In this document: piece by piece, positions 11,811 to 25,500 of the stretch
How the letters are laid out: each line of letters opens with the position of its first letter
How positions within the stretch are numbered: position 1 is the first letter of the stretch
Notes under the pieces: model-generated
What the model saw: only the letters and a program-made list of their open reading frames with translations
Told to the model about the DNA's origin: nothing
The model's database searches: none
Made by a program: the position numbers and the translations under genes
Source of the DNA: Struthio camelus
Lineage: Eukaryota; Chordata; Aves; Struthioniformes; Struthionidae
NCBI RefSeq assembly: GCF_040807025.1
Contig: NC_090943.1
Location: 126,417,400-126,481,399, forward strand
DNA: 64,000 nt
Direction: 5' to 3'

Positions 11811-13950
11811 AATAAGGAGCATCAACAAACCTTGCCTAGGAGAACCTGCTTACCATCTTCTAAACTGGATGATGAAAGCTTTTGATAAAGATTTTACTGA
11901 AATCGTAATAGAAAGTAACTGCTTAGCTACAGGATGACAGTGGAGGCTGAAAAGTAAATGCTCAGTATGAATGAAAGGCTTGGCTGTGAGTTACACACGT
12001 TAATCCTCACCTCAATAAATCCTGTCCAGCCCATAACATGGGCTATGCCATAAGTAGCCTTTCTCTTCCTATTTTCTAAGTCGTCGTCACGGCCTTTGCT
12101 TTACATGACACTGCATGGGAGCCCAGTTATGGTCTTGCTTGGCCAGTCTCTTTAGTGCTTCTCTCGCAAACATTTGCTTCTGCAGCAGGGATCACCCAGC
12201 TCCGTGGATCACCTCCTCTTCCAAGGACCTCCAAGCGGTTCTGGGTAAAAACACAACACAGAAATGCCGGGCAAGGGAGGAGATAAGGTCCGGTTGCCCT
12301 GAAGCAGGTGTGTGTACCTGAATTTGTGTCAGCATTTGCACAGCACAGGGATTTCAGTCACTATGACCCTGGAGCAGGAAGGCACACAGGCCAGCACGCC
12401 AGCTGGTCATGCATGGTACAAAAACCTAGTGGGAAGACAACTGGAGAACCATTCAGATAGACATGAGTGGAGAAGGATTACTGCACCATAACATATCTGG
12501 GGCAGAATATTACTGCTGATTTCAACAGGAGGAGTCCACAATAACAATCTAGTTACCCCCCAGAAGGAACCGTGACATGTGCATGTAGCGCTTCATACAC
12601 AGATGCTACCAGCTTAGAGTGGGTAATGCATCCATTTAAATAACTCCTTAAAATCTAGGCTAGCGTAGTCCCACCTGGCCATCTATCTTGCAAATGCTCA
12701 GGAAGTAGTTCTAAAAATACCACGTGCAGTTGCTCAGGGGTAAACTGAAGTTAAAACTTTCATTATGTTCTTGCAAACTGACTCACTGTTAGTGAGATGA
12801 GCACGAGTCCACTAACAGAAAGGAAAGAAAATCCCTTCTCTGCTCCTAAGGGTGCATAAAGAAAGACTGAAGACACATTCACACATCCTACTATTCAAAA
12901 TAGAACTGTACATAAACTGTGGGGTTTGAGTAAGGGAAATGAGATCAGTAGCAGTAGTTGTCAGGTATGAGTCATCCCTTCACAGTTTTTTGGACCATGG
13001 GAGTGAGCAGTGTGTTCCAAGCAATATGCTTACTGGAGTAAAAAATTCAGTCACCACAACCTATTTACATCAAACAATATTATTGTGGCTACAGCCTCCA
13101 GGGAAAAACTGAGCTGAATCCATAATGAAACTTTAGATAGCGAATAGAAGTAAATATAAAGAGGAGGAGGAAAACTAATTTAATGAATATGGTTTATTTA
13201 AATATTTATAGGATAAATCTTGTTCCAGTATGCATCCAGAGTAACTAAAAGCAAAACCTGGCTCTCCCCGCTTTAAAATATAAGGTGGGTAATATTTAAT
13301 TTAAAACAAAATTGCTTATTTTTAGATGCTCTAAGATTACCTTGCAATGTCTAACTTCTGGATGGCTGGCTCTTTTGGTGAGATCCACAGTGCAGAATTA
13401 GGCACCCGAGCTTCCTTTATGGTGTATCAGGAAAAAAGCAGAGGGATGCAGAAAGAGGTTCATAACAAAATGCACGCTTGTCTAGGTCAGCTGCAAGTTA
13501 CTGTGAACCTGCAGCTTTGGTCTTCCTATGCTTCATACAGGGAACCCTTTGCTTCAGTTAGTCTGAATTTAATCTACTTCAAGTATTTGCCCATATCTAT
13601 ATTAGCGTTCTAGTTCATGAGTGTGTTTTGAAACAAATTGCCCAGCTGTGCTTGCTTAATGCACTTAGTTTCATATGGTTAGAGTCTGTAAATGAGGCTC
13701 CTCTCAGACTAAACTGAAGCAGAAAGTGCACTCCAGGAGCATGTCTGATGTGCTCCAACCACAAACAGGAGTTCAGTCCATGGGATCAAACTAGAGCTCA
13801 TCTTAAGCAACTGTCTTGAAAGGCACATAATGTAGAGGTCAGGTGTTTGGCACCAACTGTTTCACTCTGCAGAACTGCTCCTCTTATGCTGCATTATTGG
13901 TGATGCAGACACAGCCCTTTTCTCAGGTTATTGCAGGCTGCTTTGGCTGA
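11811..13950. other. non-genic stretch
   Basis: Nothing beyond ordinary AT-leaning sequence could be recognised. Open frames are short and have no family resemblance. Confidence 0.45.
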
Positions 13951-13951
13951 G

Positions 13952-13980
13952 TTTTTTTTTCTTTTCTTTTTTTCCTTCCA
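13952..13980. repeat. T-rich pyrimidine tract
   Basis: Runs of T interrupted by single C residues and ending in CCTTCC. Low-complexity sequence. Confidence 0.8.
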
Positions 13981-14044
13981 TTTACCATTGGCCTACAGCT
14001 AACTCTCAATTTCACCAGCCTCTTCAGAAATCATCAAATGACTG

Positions 14045-14104
14045 CACACACATAAACAGTGTCACACACACAGACACACAGACACACAGACACACACAAA
14101 AAAT
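14045..14104. repeat. (CACACAGA)n microsatellite
   Basis: A CA-rich tract in which the 8-base unit ACACACAG recurs with small length changes from about 14063 to 14098, ending in a short A run. Imperfect and probably polymorphic. Confidence 0.85.
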
Positions 14105-17100
14105 TAAATCCATCTCTGTAAAGTGTAAATGAAATATTAGCAGATAGCTGACAGTTAGTGAATAACAGGTCTCCTAGCTATGGAAAAGACAGTGAGAATT
14201 AGCGCTTTATTGACTGGTAAGAAAAAAGAAAAATATGTTAAAAAGTTTAGCATCTGCTTCACTTCCCCTTAGCTGCATAATCACCAACCCTTAAAACTCC
14301 GTCAGCAATCTGATAGCACAGGAATACTTGGCATAGCATGTTTCTGGCAAATACAAATTACCTTGCACCAGTATGGCCAGACATTTATTAGATACCTGTA
14401 TAAGATTAGCTTTATCAATATATTAGACAACCAACTATCTCTGCTTAATGCAGAGAGTCAGAATTACATATGCAATTTTGGGCTAAAAGTGTTTATATCG
14501 CCTAGCTTGGCAGGTTGTTCCTTCTCTCTCTGGCCCAGTTATCCTTTTCTGCATGGAAAAATGTGCTCTACAAGAGGAGTGGGAATGCCTTTTGTACAGG
14601 GCCGATCCTGTAGGCGTGTGAGGCGTGCTCAGACAGATGGTGTCCCTTGCACGGGTATGGGTGAGAAGAACCTGGTTTCTCAAACTCAGATGCTTTAACA
14701 TGAGGTAGGTGAAGAGCTTCTCTCCCCTGTCAAGGCTGAGCTACATCAGGGCATGCTCTGAAGCAGCCCTTCAGGTATGTGTGGCAAGATAAAGCAAAAA
14801 ATTGAGGCAGCTCCTGAAATTAGGAATCTCCTTAGTTAGGTGGAGCTGTGGAGGTGGAGCAGCTTGCAACCTTGGATTTATCTACCTAAATTCCACTTGA
14901 ATATAATTTTAGGCAGCTCAAATTTCAAAACTGAATAAACATCTTTGAACTCGCTGCATGTTAAGTACATAAGAGGAAGTTTAGAAAAAATAATATGCAG
15001 CAAATACATTGCTCTTCTTATTTCACAATAATTTTCCATTTTAAACTTTCTTCTGAGTTCTTCTGTTGGGTCTGGCCTTTAGTTACCATTCACGGAGATT
15101 ATTAGAACTGTATCTTACTATTCTAATAGGGCCATTTCAATCTGAAGTCAAATAAACTCTCTGCAGGTAGAAAGTACAGACCTCATTAAAACCAGTGTGT
15201 AAGCGGTGCATGGTTTCTCCAAGTTAAATGGAAAGAGAAAAACATATCTCTGGAGGCCATGATAACTAGAAATGGTAGGAACTTATATAATACATAGCGT
15301 GAAAGGAGTATCAGGGACTAAAACATGGGCTGATGAAATGAGTTGCAAATGCTGAAGAAAGGAGGTTGGCTGTTGGAAGTATGTTAGAGGCTGGAAGCCA
15401 GGAAAAAAAAGAAAAAGTAATGGAGAGCGTTGCCCTGAGACAGAGCTCCTGGAGACAGAAAATTTGGGCAAGGAGAGCTGAGTGGAAAAGCAGTCTTGGA
15501 AAGAGTGAGCAGCACAGCTGTGCACTGTTTGTTTCCAGGTTGTTTGGGGACACAGGCATGTCTGCGCTTCTCAGCAAACAAACAGGACTGAACAACCAAG
15601 AATCACCTTAGTCATATAATCATTTTCTCTTCCTGATAGAAATATACCCACACTGCCATTGAATATTGGCTGACGAAAACGAAATAGTTGTATATCAACA
15701 GGAATATGCTAGAAAGCTGGTTCCTACTGTATCAGCCGTATGGGGTACCCGACCCTCATGCATCTCATCCAGGTGGACCTGGATCCCATAGCAGGTATGT
15801 CTAGGAAGTCACCAATCCATCTCTAAACAGCACATTAGCTCTGAAACTGGTAGCTTTTGGTTGTGCATTCAGGTCCGGGTTCGTCTTTGCAGGAGGCAGC
15901 CAAGCAACGAAATCTGAGACACAGTCTGAGACATTTCCAGAGTCAACTACTGATTGCTCTGCCCTCTGCTTCTTGTGAGGTTTGCTACCTTGCAAGTCAA
16001 GTGTGTGTTTTTACTGTGTGTCATTGATCTAAGTGAAGATCTTTTAGTGGCTTGGAGTGAAGCCAACAGGGTAACTTTCTGTAACAATGATCTTCCCTGA
16101 AGATGACATATTTCCCTAGGCAGGCAGGATGCTGGAGGTGTAGTCCATCTAAATGTAACATCCTACATCTGTGGGAGATGGGCAGAATTTCCTGCTGAAA
16201 GTTGATTTCATTTGGGTTGGTTTGCTAGGATGTCATGCTGGGTGCATGACATTTAACATATTTTACAGCAGCCTTTTACAACAGAAGGGTGGGAACAGAA
16301 ATCTAGCTAATTTAGGAGTAAGCTTGCTGAATTCGTGCAAGGACTTATATGATGTGGTTGCTATGATAGCAGAGGGCTGGACTCAGCCTGTTTATAACAC
16401 CCAGATGATCTAAATGAGTACCTCTTACTGTTCTTTGACAGTCTACTTGGTTTTGAACTTTAAGACCACTTGAAGGTGAATATTTCTAGGTGACCCAGTG
16501 TACCTATTCCTCTTCATGGCACAGACAATAAGCTGGGTTCTCACCTGCAGAGCTCACCTCGCTGCTTCACTAACAATAGTGTAACGCTAACAGCAGGATG
16601 CCTGCCAGGCAGCCTCCTGCACACCAGAGAACCTCACACCAAAGTCATCATGGAAAAGCTATAAGATGTGCTTCCCCCAAAGTTTACCTCAGTCCTGCAC
16701 AGTCATGAGCAGAAGACTGTCCAGTCAGCAACACACTCAGAGCATCTGTAGCTCGTGCCTCCTCTTTGGCTTTCAAACACTGTATGCCTTTCCTTGCTTA
16801 AAGACCCTGCTCCAGCACTGGCAGCTGGGCTCCAAAATGATTACCTGATAGATGGCTGCTAGACAGATTTGTGCTCTGCTACTGCTTGGTGTTGACACTA
16901 ACCAGCTGAGATGCTGGGTTGGTTCCACATCACCCACCTGGAGCTGACTAAATCCCAAGCTGGCACTACTTAGCTTGGGCAACCAGCACACATCAGAAAC
17001 ATGGTTCAGGGTAGACTGTGTCAGGATGACAAGGTCGTATCTCGGGGACTAACAGAGCAGAACACTTTGGGGTCCATGTCCAGCCATGCCTCGTCCATTC

Positions 17101-18194
17101 TGCAGTCTCTGCCTCCCACCACGGCCTGCCACAACCTGCCCTGGTCACTTCTCAGCCTTAATCCCTGAAAAGCCTTAGTCCCCTGGGCATTAATCCCTGC
17201 ACAAGGCTGGCACTGTGGCCTTTCAGGTGGGCTTCCAGGGACCATAGATGTGGCTTGAGTGCAGTCTTCAAAGCAACTGACCAAGGCAGATTGGGACCAA
17301 TTGGGAATGGTCCTTGCAGGATCTTTTTCTGCCCAATCTGTTATCCTCATCCCTGCCATGCTGGCACCCTGCCTGCCAACCCTGCACCCAGCTCCCTCGT
17401 CACTGCCAGCCCAGCCAGCATTATGGGGATAGGTCGCCCACTACTTGCTGCCTATTTGCTTGCTGCTGTATGAAGTTATCCATAAAGTGGTCACACCGTG
17501 ATCTCTTCAGCCAAAGCCTTCCATGTTTAGAGAAAAAAAAAATCTCTGAGCACTTCTGGGAACATTTATACAGAACTGGAGGTGGTGAGGGGGAATTATG
17601 CCATCCCAACACTGTACTGCAAATGGAGCTCCATCCCTGCTATTTCCAATTTATGCCGTACCACCCCTTTCAGTCTGGGCCCCTGAACAGTACCGGGGTG
17701 AAGGGAACTCTGTGAGGGACCAATCTCACATATTGTACCACTGTACCACATGCCTGTGAACTCCTGAGAGAAGCCCTTGGTCCATAAGTGAATCTGGAGC
17801 GTTCTGCTCCATACAGACACTGAGTTAGGCTGAGCCTCCAGGGCGGATGCCTTCCATGGGTGTTACATGCAAGTCAATACAAGGGCATTCAGGTTTTGTG
17901 GAAGGCTGCTAGTCCAGACGTCTAGCTCTTTGCCCAGACTCCCTGCTGCCCTGTATTGCTGAAAGGACCTGGTGGTACTGGCACAGGCCATGTATTGCCC
18001 ACCCTTGCACAGTGGCATCAATTGATGTGCATAGTATGAATAAGCCAGATTGGTGGAGGGGATGATGCTAGAAGGGTCTTGCTGGGTAGACTGCAAAGAC
18101 TTATAGGAAAGGTGTTATGCCAAAGAGTGTGGGATGTGCCCAGTCGGTGCGTAAGTTCAGTGCTTCTTCATGCAGCACCCAAAAGGTGTGACAT
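14105..18194. other. non-genic stretch before the first CR1 copy
   Basis: No coding exon is supportable. From about 16.9 to 18.1 kb the sequence is richer in G and C and has more open frames on both strands (up to about 133 codons), without recognisable domains. This part could be a decayed retroelement, but I could not match it to a named family. Confidence 0.4.
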
Positions 18195-18668
18195 GGCAGA
18201 GAGACATGGCACTACTGGAGAGAGTGCAGCAGAGGGCTGCAAAGATGATGAGGGGACTGGAGCATCTCTCCTGTGAGGAAAGGCTGAGAGAGCTGGGCGT
18301 GTTCAGCCTGGAGACGAGAAGACTGAGAGGGGGTCTCATCAATGTCTACAAGTATCTGAAGGGGGGGTGCCGAAAGGATGAGGCCAGACTGTTCTCCATG
18401 GTGCCCAGCAACAGGACAAGAGGCAATGGGCACACCCTGAAACACAGGCAGTTCCATCTGAACCTGAGGAAAAACTTCTTTCCTGTGAGGGTGACTGAGC
18501 ACTGGCACAGGTTGCCCAGAGAGGTGGTGGAGTCTCCTTCGCTGGAGATATTCAAAACCCGCCTGGACGCGATCCTGGGCAATGTGCTCTAGGTGACCCT
18601 GCAGGAGGGTTGGACTAGATGATCTCCAGAGGTGCCTTCCAACCTCAGCCATTCTGTGATTCTGTGTA
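18195..18668 (+). mobile_element. CR1 LINE, 5'-truncated 3' end (copy 1)
   Basis: The + strand is open from 18170 to the stop at 18590-18592 and encodes the C-terminal part of the CR1 ORF2 polyprotein. Visible family motifs in order are LLERVQQRAAKM, GLEHLS, RLRELGVFSLE, RRLRGGLINVYKYLKGG, VRVTEHWHRLPREVVESPSL and the terminal FKTRLDAILGNVL. Behind the stop lies the CR1 3' UTR with 'GGTTGGACTAGATGATCTCC', ending in two ATTCTGTG units. The endonuclease and catalytic reverse-transcriptase domains are missing, which is normal for 5'-truncated insertions, so the copy cannot move by itself. The 5' boundary could lie some 25 bases further left. The 3' part is nearly identical to the copy at 26.6 kb, apart from a 6-base deletion in the 3' UTR. 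Confidence 0.95.
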
Positions 18669-21600
18669 TGACCTACTGGAGCACTATACACACGGCTAAC
18701 AACTCCTCACAACATTGTTCATTAGCAAGAGATTTCTTTAGGTGTACTTCCGTTTGGTGTGCCAGGCTTTTACTCTGTAGAACTGTCAAGATCTTGGTAC
18801 TCAGAAAACATGCAGAAATTTAAAACTTAGTTTAAAACTACAGACCAAAGCTATACGTACTAAATAGTGATGTAGTTCACATTGTTTCAGAGGTCACTGT
18901 GCAAATCATATGCTGGGCAGTAGCTCTCTTGACAAACCCCAGGCAAATATGCGGATATTTTAGTCTTTGATTCTGCAGACTATTACAGGCATAAATCATT
19001 CATAATACAACATGCTCTAAAGCAATATTGGTGCCTGTTCACTTTTAGTGTAACACTAAATATAACCCTTGTGATTTGGCCATGAATAGGTTATCTTGGG
19101 AAAATCCCAGCTGTTTCAAAGAAAATTAAAAGTCATGACCACATGATATAATACTTTGAAATGAGATAAATCAGCTTTAACCTGGGAAGTTTTACCTGGG
19201 TCCAGTTCAGGGTTCAGTTCCTTCTCAAGACCAGATGTTCATTTTCACATAGATGTCCCAAGGCAGCTATTTCCAGACTTTTCTCCTGTCAACTGCAGTC
19301 ATGTAGTTACAGTCCTAAAAGCAAAGGCCAGACTCCTCTCAGGTGTACTTCAGCTGACTCAGACTCACCCCTCTTTTGGCCATACTTCGGAGTGATGTTT
19401 TTAAGCTTTATGTTTTGCTCTCCTGGCTGGTGTTAGGGCAACAGGGAAGCGCATTTAGTAACAAACCTTTGACTGCTAGGCATGAAGTGGGACAGGCCCT
19501 TATGCAACTGCTACGACACGATCCAAGTCTGCTCACTGCATGGAAGGAGGACAAATGAAAGAGGAGGCTGGAGAAGGAGCGAGGGCCCTCTCCTTTCCTC
19601 CTCAACACACACATTCAAGAAGGGTGTTCCCCTTTCACTCAAATGAGCTTTGAGGGAATGGCACAGCTGATGGAGGTCCTGCTCCCCACAAGGTGCTCGG
19701 TGGATGACCCCCACTGACCCTTCAGATTGTTTCTACAAGGGCAAAGAGACCACTCCACAAAGGTCTCTGGTATGTGCAGCAATAAATCTTCTATTTATAA
19801 TATAAATAAAGTCCATTTTTAATCCTCTGCTTAATGCTACATTTGTGACAAAATTAATGACTGTGGCAGAGAATTTAAAATGTTGTATTAGTGACAGACT
19901 TGCCTGTCAGCTGGACGTCTCTGAGTAGTGAAACTCACCCGCTAACATCATCCCTCACAGGAACGAGCAGTTGTACCCAGCCTGCAGGAAACAAGCAGTG
20001 ACAAGATCGGGGCTTAATGTGGCAACTGCTGCTAGGCATGCCTGGAAGGAGAGTTCTTCGAGCAGCTTCATGTCTCTGTCTTAGGAATGAGGGGAGGAGC
20101 AGAGGGTGAAGGCTGCCCAACCTGCCACAAAGTTGTGAGACCATAACCGTGACAGCGTTTGCTTCAAAAATTGATAGAAAGTAAAGCCATGGAGACATCT
20201 GAGGCTGTGAATGCAACTCCCTCACTTTGCTGGTGATGGTTATGTCACAGTTTTACTAGAAAGAGATACAGGCTTAACCCAAAATCCACAGACTCACAAC
20301 CTGTCATTGGCTGCACTGTAGGGAAAGCCCTTCTTGAGCAGTAGCCTGCAACTTGCATAGGCCATATAAGGAATAAAGAGAGACAAAGGCACAGTAAATT
20401 GCAGGTAAGGCTGAAATTCCAATTAATAAAAGGGATTGATAAGGGCACTTAAAGCTGTACTTTGAAAAAGAAAAAAAATTGATTTTCAGTTTCATAGTTA
20501 GTCAGTTACAGTCATATGAGGAACAGATCGGATATAACCAAAACATGATAAGCAGTAACATTTCAAATGACTTTTAGGAACAGGAAAAACGTCAAGCATC
20601 TGAAGCATAGGCAAACCTTCTGCTGGATGGTAAGCTGTAACAGAGACCTCATTTAGGTAAAAAGAAAGGGTCTCAAAGGTCTCAAAACAAATGCCAACAG
20701 TTTTAGGCTTTGCCTGTCTTTCTGGGCATCTTTCAAACCCCCCAAACGTAGGCTGGGAGTGTGTACATAACACAAAGACAATTTCATTCCCTAGAAAGAG
20801 AAATGTATTATCAGTTTGGAAAACCTACCGCCATTCTGTAGGCACGACAGAGATGTGTCGCAGAAGTTCTGGGCGGCAAGCCACGTGCAGAGGAGTCATT
20901 TTGGGGCTGTTCTGACTGCTCCCCAGTGGTGTGGACAGATCCTGCTTCCACCACTGCACCTCTGGCCCAGGCATGTAGGAAGCTGATCTGTGGCTGCTTC
21001 TTCCCTCTCCACACCCAGAGCAGGACCTGAGAGCTCCAGCCTGAATCTTTAAAGTATAACTCTCATTTGGGCAATATTAACAGAATGAAAATGCTTAAGT
21101 TAAAACATCATGGAAAGAAATACTGGTTAGCTAGCACTATCCTTATCCACTATGCAAAAGCAGTTGTATCTGATGACACTTAAAACCTGAGAAGCGTGGA
21201 AAGCTCAGGCAGTGAATAATAAAATATTATCAAAATATTCTAACACCCATTCAATAAATGTCAGCTGTACAATTAAGACATGCTGTGCTATATATTTGTA
21301 GCCAGGCTTGGGAATGAAGTAAAATCAAATCATTATTAGTTCAGAGAGGAGAATTAAACCTACATACTCGTGTTGACTTGCCACAAGATTGAAACCTAGG
21401 AAAGATAACTAAGAACTATCCAGAAACAGTATAGGTGAAACATGTTCTTTGGGAACAGCATTTCAACTGACATTCAAACTAAAAATTTTTTATACTGCCA
21501 GCAACAAAATGTGCAGCTGGGCTCTGTAAACCAAAGATCAAGAAGAACCCTGGAACAATAATGACAAATAATGATAAATAGGTTAGAAACGGACAATAAA

Positions 21601-22486
21601 TCACAATGGATTAACAGCAAGAATAATGTTTGAGACTAGTAATCATCAAATCATGTAAAGTCATTTACTGTGAAGCAATTACCTTCCACAATATTTCTAA
21701 TTATCGCAGTAAGTGACCAGCTCTATTGATTCAAGATATGTCTATAGTGTTGGGAACTAAAAAAAAAATGTTTCCATGCTTTGGGAATGTGAATTCTGTT
21801 AATACATTACTAGCAAATATCACCACGGAATAAGAAACAAAGCAACAGGAACACTGACAAATGCTAGGGTCAGGGTTACTATGACACTGTTACATTGTAC
21901 CACAATGCTGTGGAATATGCTGACCTAGTGTTTAATTTATTTCCTGTTGTTCCCTAATCTTTAGTCTTAGGCTTACTGTTGTCTTCAGTTGGATGGTTTT
22001 TGCTTGTTCTCTTTCAGGTACAAATTTTAGAAGGAATCTCTCCGCTCCTATATTTGTGAAATGTTAAATGTGTGCTAAAAAAATGAGTACCCTCTTGTAA
22101 AAAGTTGTTATTGAGCAATTGTTTGCCAAAAGTTAAAAATAAAATCTGGAATAAATTCAGAGCATGAGGTGCTATCACTATTTACCAAGTTACATGATTG
22201 TGAGATTAGCAGCTCCCAGCAAAGTGAAGCATTAGCTTTGTCTTCTCACTGCATCTTGATCATTTTAGTGTTCTATGTTCTACTTTATTTACATAATCAG
22301 CAAACATTCAGAAATATTTTCCATATTTCAAGGAGTTATAGTAACAGTGCAAAAAGTATTTTAAGCAGATTGTTTTCTGCAATATACATTATTGTGGGAA
22401 CCCACATAGCGAGATACAGAACCAAAGTCAGTATATTCAAGAGTCAAGCTTTCTAATGTAATACTAACTAATACGCAATTTACATC
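18669..22486. other. non-genic stretch
   Basis: No exon, RNA gene or identifiable repeat is supportable. AT-leaning sequence with many AATAAA-like words, none placed convincingly after a gene. Confidence 0.45.
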
Positions 22487-22505
22487 AAAAAAAAAAAAAA
22501 AAAAA
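22487..22505. repeat. A19 homopolymer
   Basis: Nineteen consecutive A residues. There is no obvious SINE or processed pseudogene body upstream and no target-site duplication was visible, so it is listed only as a homopolymer. Confidence 0.95.
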
Positions 22506-25500
22506 GGAGAATTTATAGTATCCAGGGTAAGCACAAGGAGAGGAATTTTAATGTACTTACCTGGTTTGGTATTCCTCCTTCCAGTACAATCTCTTCTGAA
22601 ATGAACAGGAACCCTTTACAAGGAGAATTTGCAGGTACCCTGCTAAACATGGCAAGACTTGCCTGAGGTTTGAGTCTATCATTGAAATGTTTATCACTAT
22701 TGCATTGATTGGTGAGGATGCAGACAAATAACATATCCAATAAATGTTGTAAGCCTGGGAAACTCTGGAGTTGTTGAGATTATATTGGATGAAAAAATAC
22801 TTTTATTGGTATAACTCATTTTGTCTGGAAAACTAGTAGCAGCTATGCTGACAAGATAACTCTTTCAATAATTCCTTGCCTACATGAAAAAGGACTTGCT
22901 AGTATAGAAAAAGTAACAGTATTAGCTCAGCAAACTCTATTTAAATGTAGAAGAAGCCAAAGTCTTGGCCAAGGGAGGCCCAGGATATCTCCTTGGAGCT
23001 GGGCCTATGGGGTAGGACTGGGGAGAGTTAAGTGTGGATCGTCTCAAAGTTAATCATAATAGCTGGAGTCATCCAGTGCTGGGTTTCCTCTCCCTCAGCT
23101 CAAAGGCTCTGGCAAACAGGGAACTGTGATACCAGGGCTGCCGGGGATCCTGCTTAAAAAGACCTTCTAGCAAACGAAGTGTGCATAAAAACAGTACTGC
23201 AGCTCAAAGCTGATGAGCACTTCTTGATCATTTACACTAGGCCGGTAAAGGAACAGTGTAGATCTCTGTGCAGTCCTCGTCCAGCACCTTTTTTACAGGG
23301 CTCAGGACTAAGATTGGGGAATATTATACTGATGTTACAGATGACCTGTGTGGATTATTGTATAGGGACCTGCAAAGAGCCAAATTCTAGTGCTTGGGTG
23401 CTCATATCCTTCATGAAGCAGGCATATTGGTGAACACATAATGCACCCTTATGTAGGAGTTACATGTTCCTAGCAGGATGCTACTCTGAATTTACATGAA
23501 GCCTCGAAGGCACAGTTTGACCTTGAAGAGAAGGTGTGGGATTTGTCCTCTTGTTTTGACCCGTGAAAAGGAAAGTGCACTGGACACACATTTCAGTTGC
23601 TAGGCCCACAGATCAGCAGCCAGAAAGGTTTGAATTGAAAACCAAGCTGGCAAGGCTTTCTAATAAAAATGTGCCCATCTGCTGCAGCACTTTAGGCACC
23701 TGAAAGTCACAAAGTCAAAGCCATTAAAATATTGCACAAACAAAGAGAAAATAAAAGCTGAACCAGCAAATAAAGTTAAATCATTGTGCCAAGCCAAAAG
23801 CTTTGGCAAATATGGACTTCTGAGAGGATTTATTCAGCTTCAGAGAACTGGAAGTGGGGAAGTTCTCATGGAAAATACAGCTTAATTTCAACTATAGCTC
23901 TTGTTTCTTGGAAGCCCTGGGGCCTAGCAAGTCAACCTTTAAGCTACATCCCACATTGAAACCCATCTTTTTAAAACCTGAGTGCACCATTGCTTGACAA
24001 GGCATGAACTGTAACTTGTCGCGTCTTTAACCTTCCCTTCTGATTTCTATAGGAAACCCAGTACTCTACATTCACAATACTTCTAAAGGTTTCTCTTTAC
24101 CTAACTATGAACTTTGAGATGGAGTACAGGGAGAGGGGAAGGGAAAAGCAGATAGAAACATCTGCTTCACAGTATTTGTAGAGCTAGAAATCAACAATTG
24201 CCTGCAGCAGAGCATGGAGAGGCTTCAGCTGCGTTGGAACATCACCTATGGAGTGAGACAACATCCAGTCAAGTTCCTGTGAAAGCTAACTAAGGCACTG
24301 ACGAAGAGTATGTCTCTGTTAGTATGTTTCTCTACATACTAAGAGTATATCTCTGTTAGTATCTAGTAATCAAGAGTATGCCCTGTAGTCTTTTGTAGAA
24401 TTTGAGCTCTTTAGAGCTAGCTTGGGCTCAAGAGGGAAGAAATAGAATGGCTCAAGTACAGATCTACAAACATATAAAGGAAAAGAATTGAAGGTAATCT
24501 TTAGGGTACAGTTGGACAATCCACTGACAAAGTGACTGCTTTCCCCCCAGTGCTGGACACTGTAAAATATAATAGCTTTCTATTGTTCACGCAACCTTAC
24601 TATGGCTCCTTTGTACTTGCTAGAGAAGGTCTTTAACCGTATCATCTCATAACTGCACAGGTTCTCATCTAGTCTGTGGGTTAACTAGAGTTCGTAAGGT
24701 GGCTGTTGTCTGTGAGTCCTGTGCTTTAACTGTTGCAAAAGTTTACTTTTAGAGCACATGTGACATGGAAGGGATGAGGCCTCCTCCTTTACACCCTGGG
24801 AAATAATAGAGAGCCAGGCTCAATGTTCTTTTGGGGTACAGAAAATTCAAAAACCTCAGGGGTGGGGTAGAATAGCAAGGCCAAAACATGAACAAAAACT
24901 GTGCATCCATAGCTATGGCTGAAAGTGTAAAATAAAAACTAACCCAAATAACATATTAATTGACATACTTACTTTAGGAAAAGTTCAGTGTAGACTTAGA
25001 CAACGGTAATAAAAGTTATCCTGCCAGTATAGTTTAGTGGGGAAGTGGTATGAGCTATACCAATGGAATAGCTCTTTTGATAATTTAATCTGCATCTTTA
25101 CTAATCTTTCCCAGAGGAGCTGAAGGCTATTATTTGCAAAGAAATAATACTGTGGTTTTAGAAAAAAATGGCCAAGGACAGGGTGTTAAGAAAAATACTT
25201 GGAGTTGAGATGCAACTGATGGAAAAGGGGAAGAATTCAGAGAAGGGAAAAGAGATAGAAAAGAGCACAGTTTTTGATATGTTCTTTTAGGAAATAAAGT
25301 TTTGACTTGCTGGCCAAGGCGCTGGAGCAACCTCTTCTGAGATGCCCAGACCCTCATTTGAGAAGGCATTTGTGCTCACTCAGATTTTCCGGCTCTTTGA
25401 TCCTCTATCAGACTTCAGCGTGGTACTTTCCGAATCTCTCAGGCACGTTCTGTTGCGTCAACTTTGTTAGAATACATGGGCCACAGAGTCCAAGGTGGTA

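Noticed and set aside
18212..18681. CTACTGGAG at both ends of CR1 copy 1 as a target-site duplication
   Set aside because: The left occurrence is part of the CR1 coding sequence (also present in copy 2 at 26655-26663), and CR1 elements normally lack clear target-site duplications. The right one is most likely chance.
22487..22505. A19 run as the tail of a processed pseudogene or SINE
   Set aside because: No gene-like or SINE-like body and no flanking duplication were visible upstream.
25021..25060. tRNA-like 'TATAGTTTAGTGGGGAAGTGGT' start
   Set aside because: It resembles a tRNA D-arm, but no T-loop motif or acceptor-stem pairing follows at the right distance.
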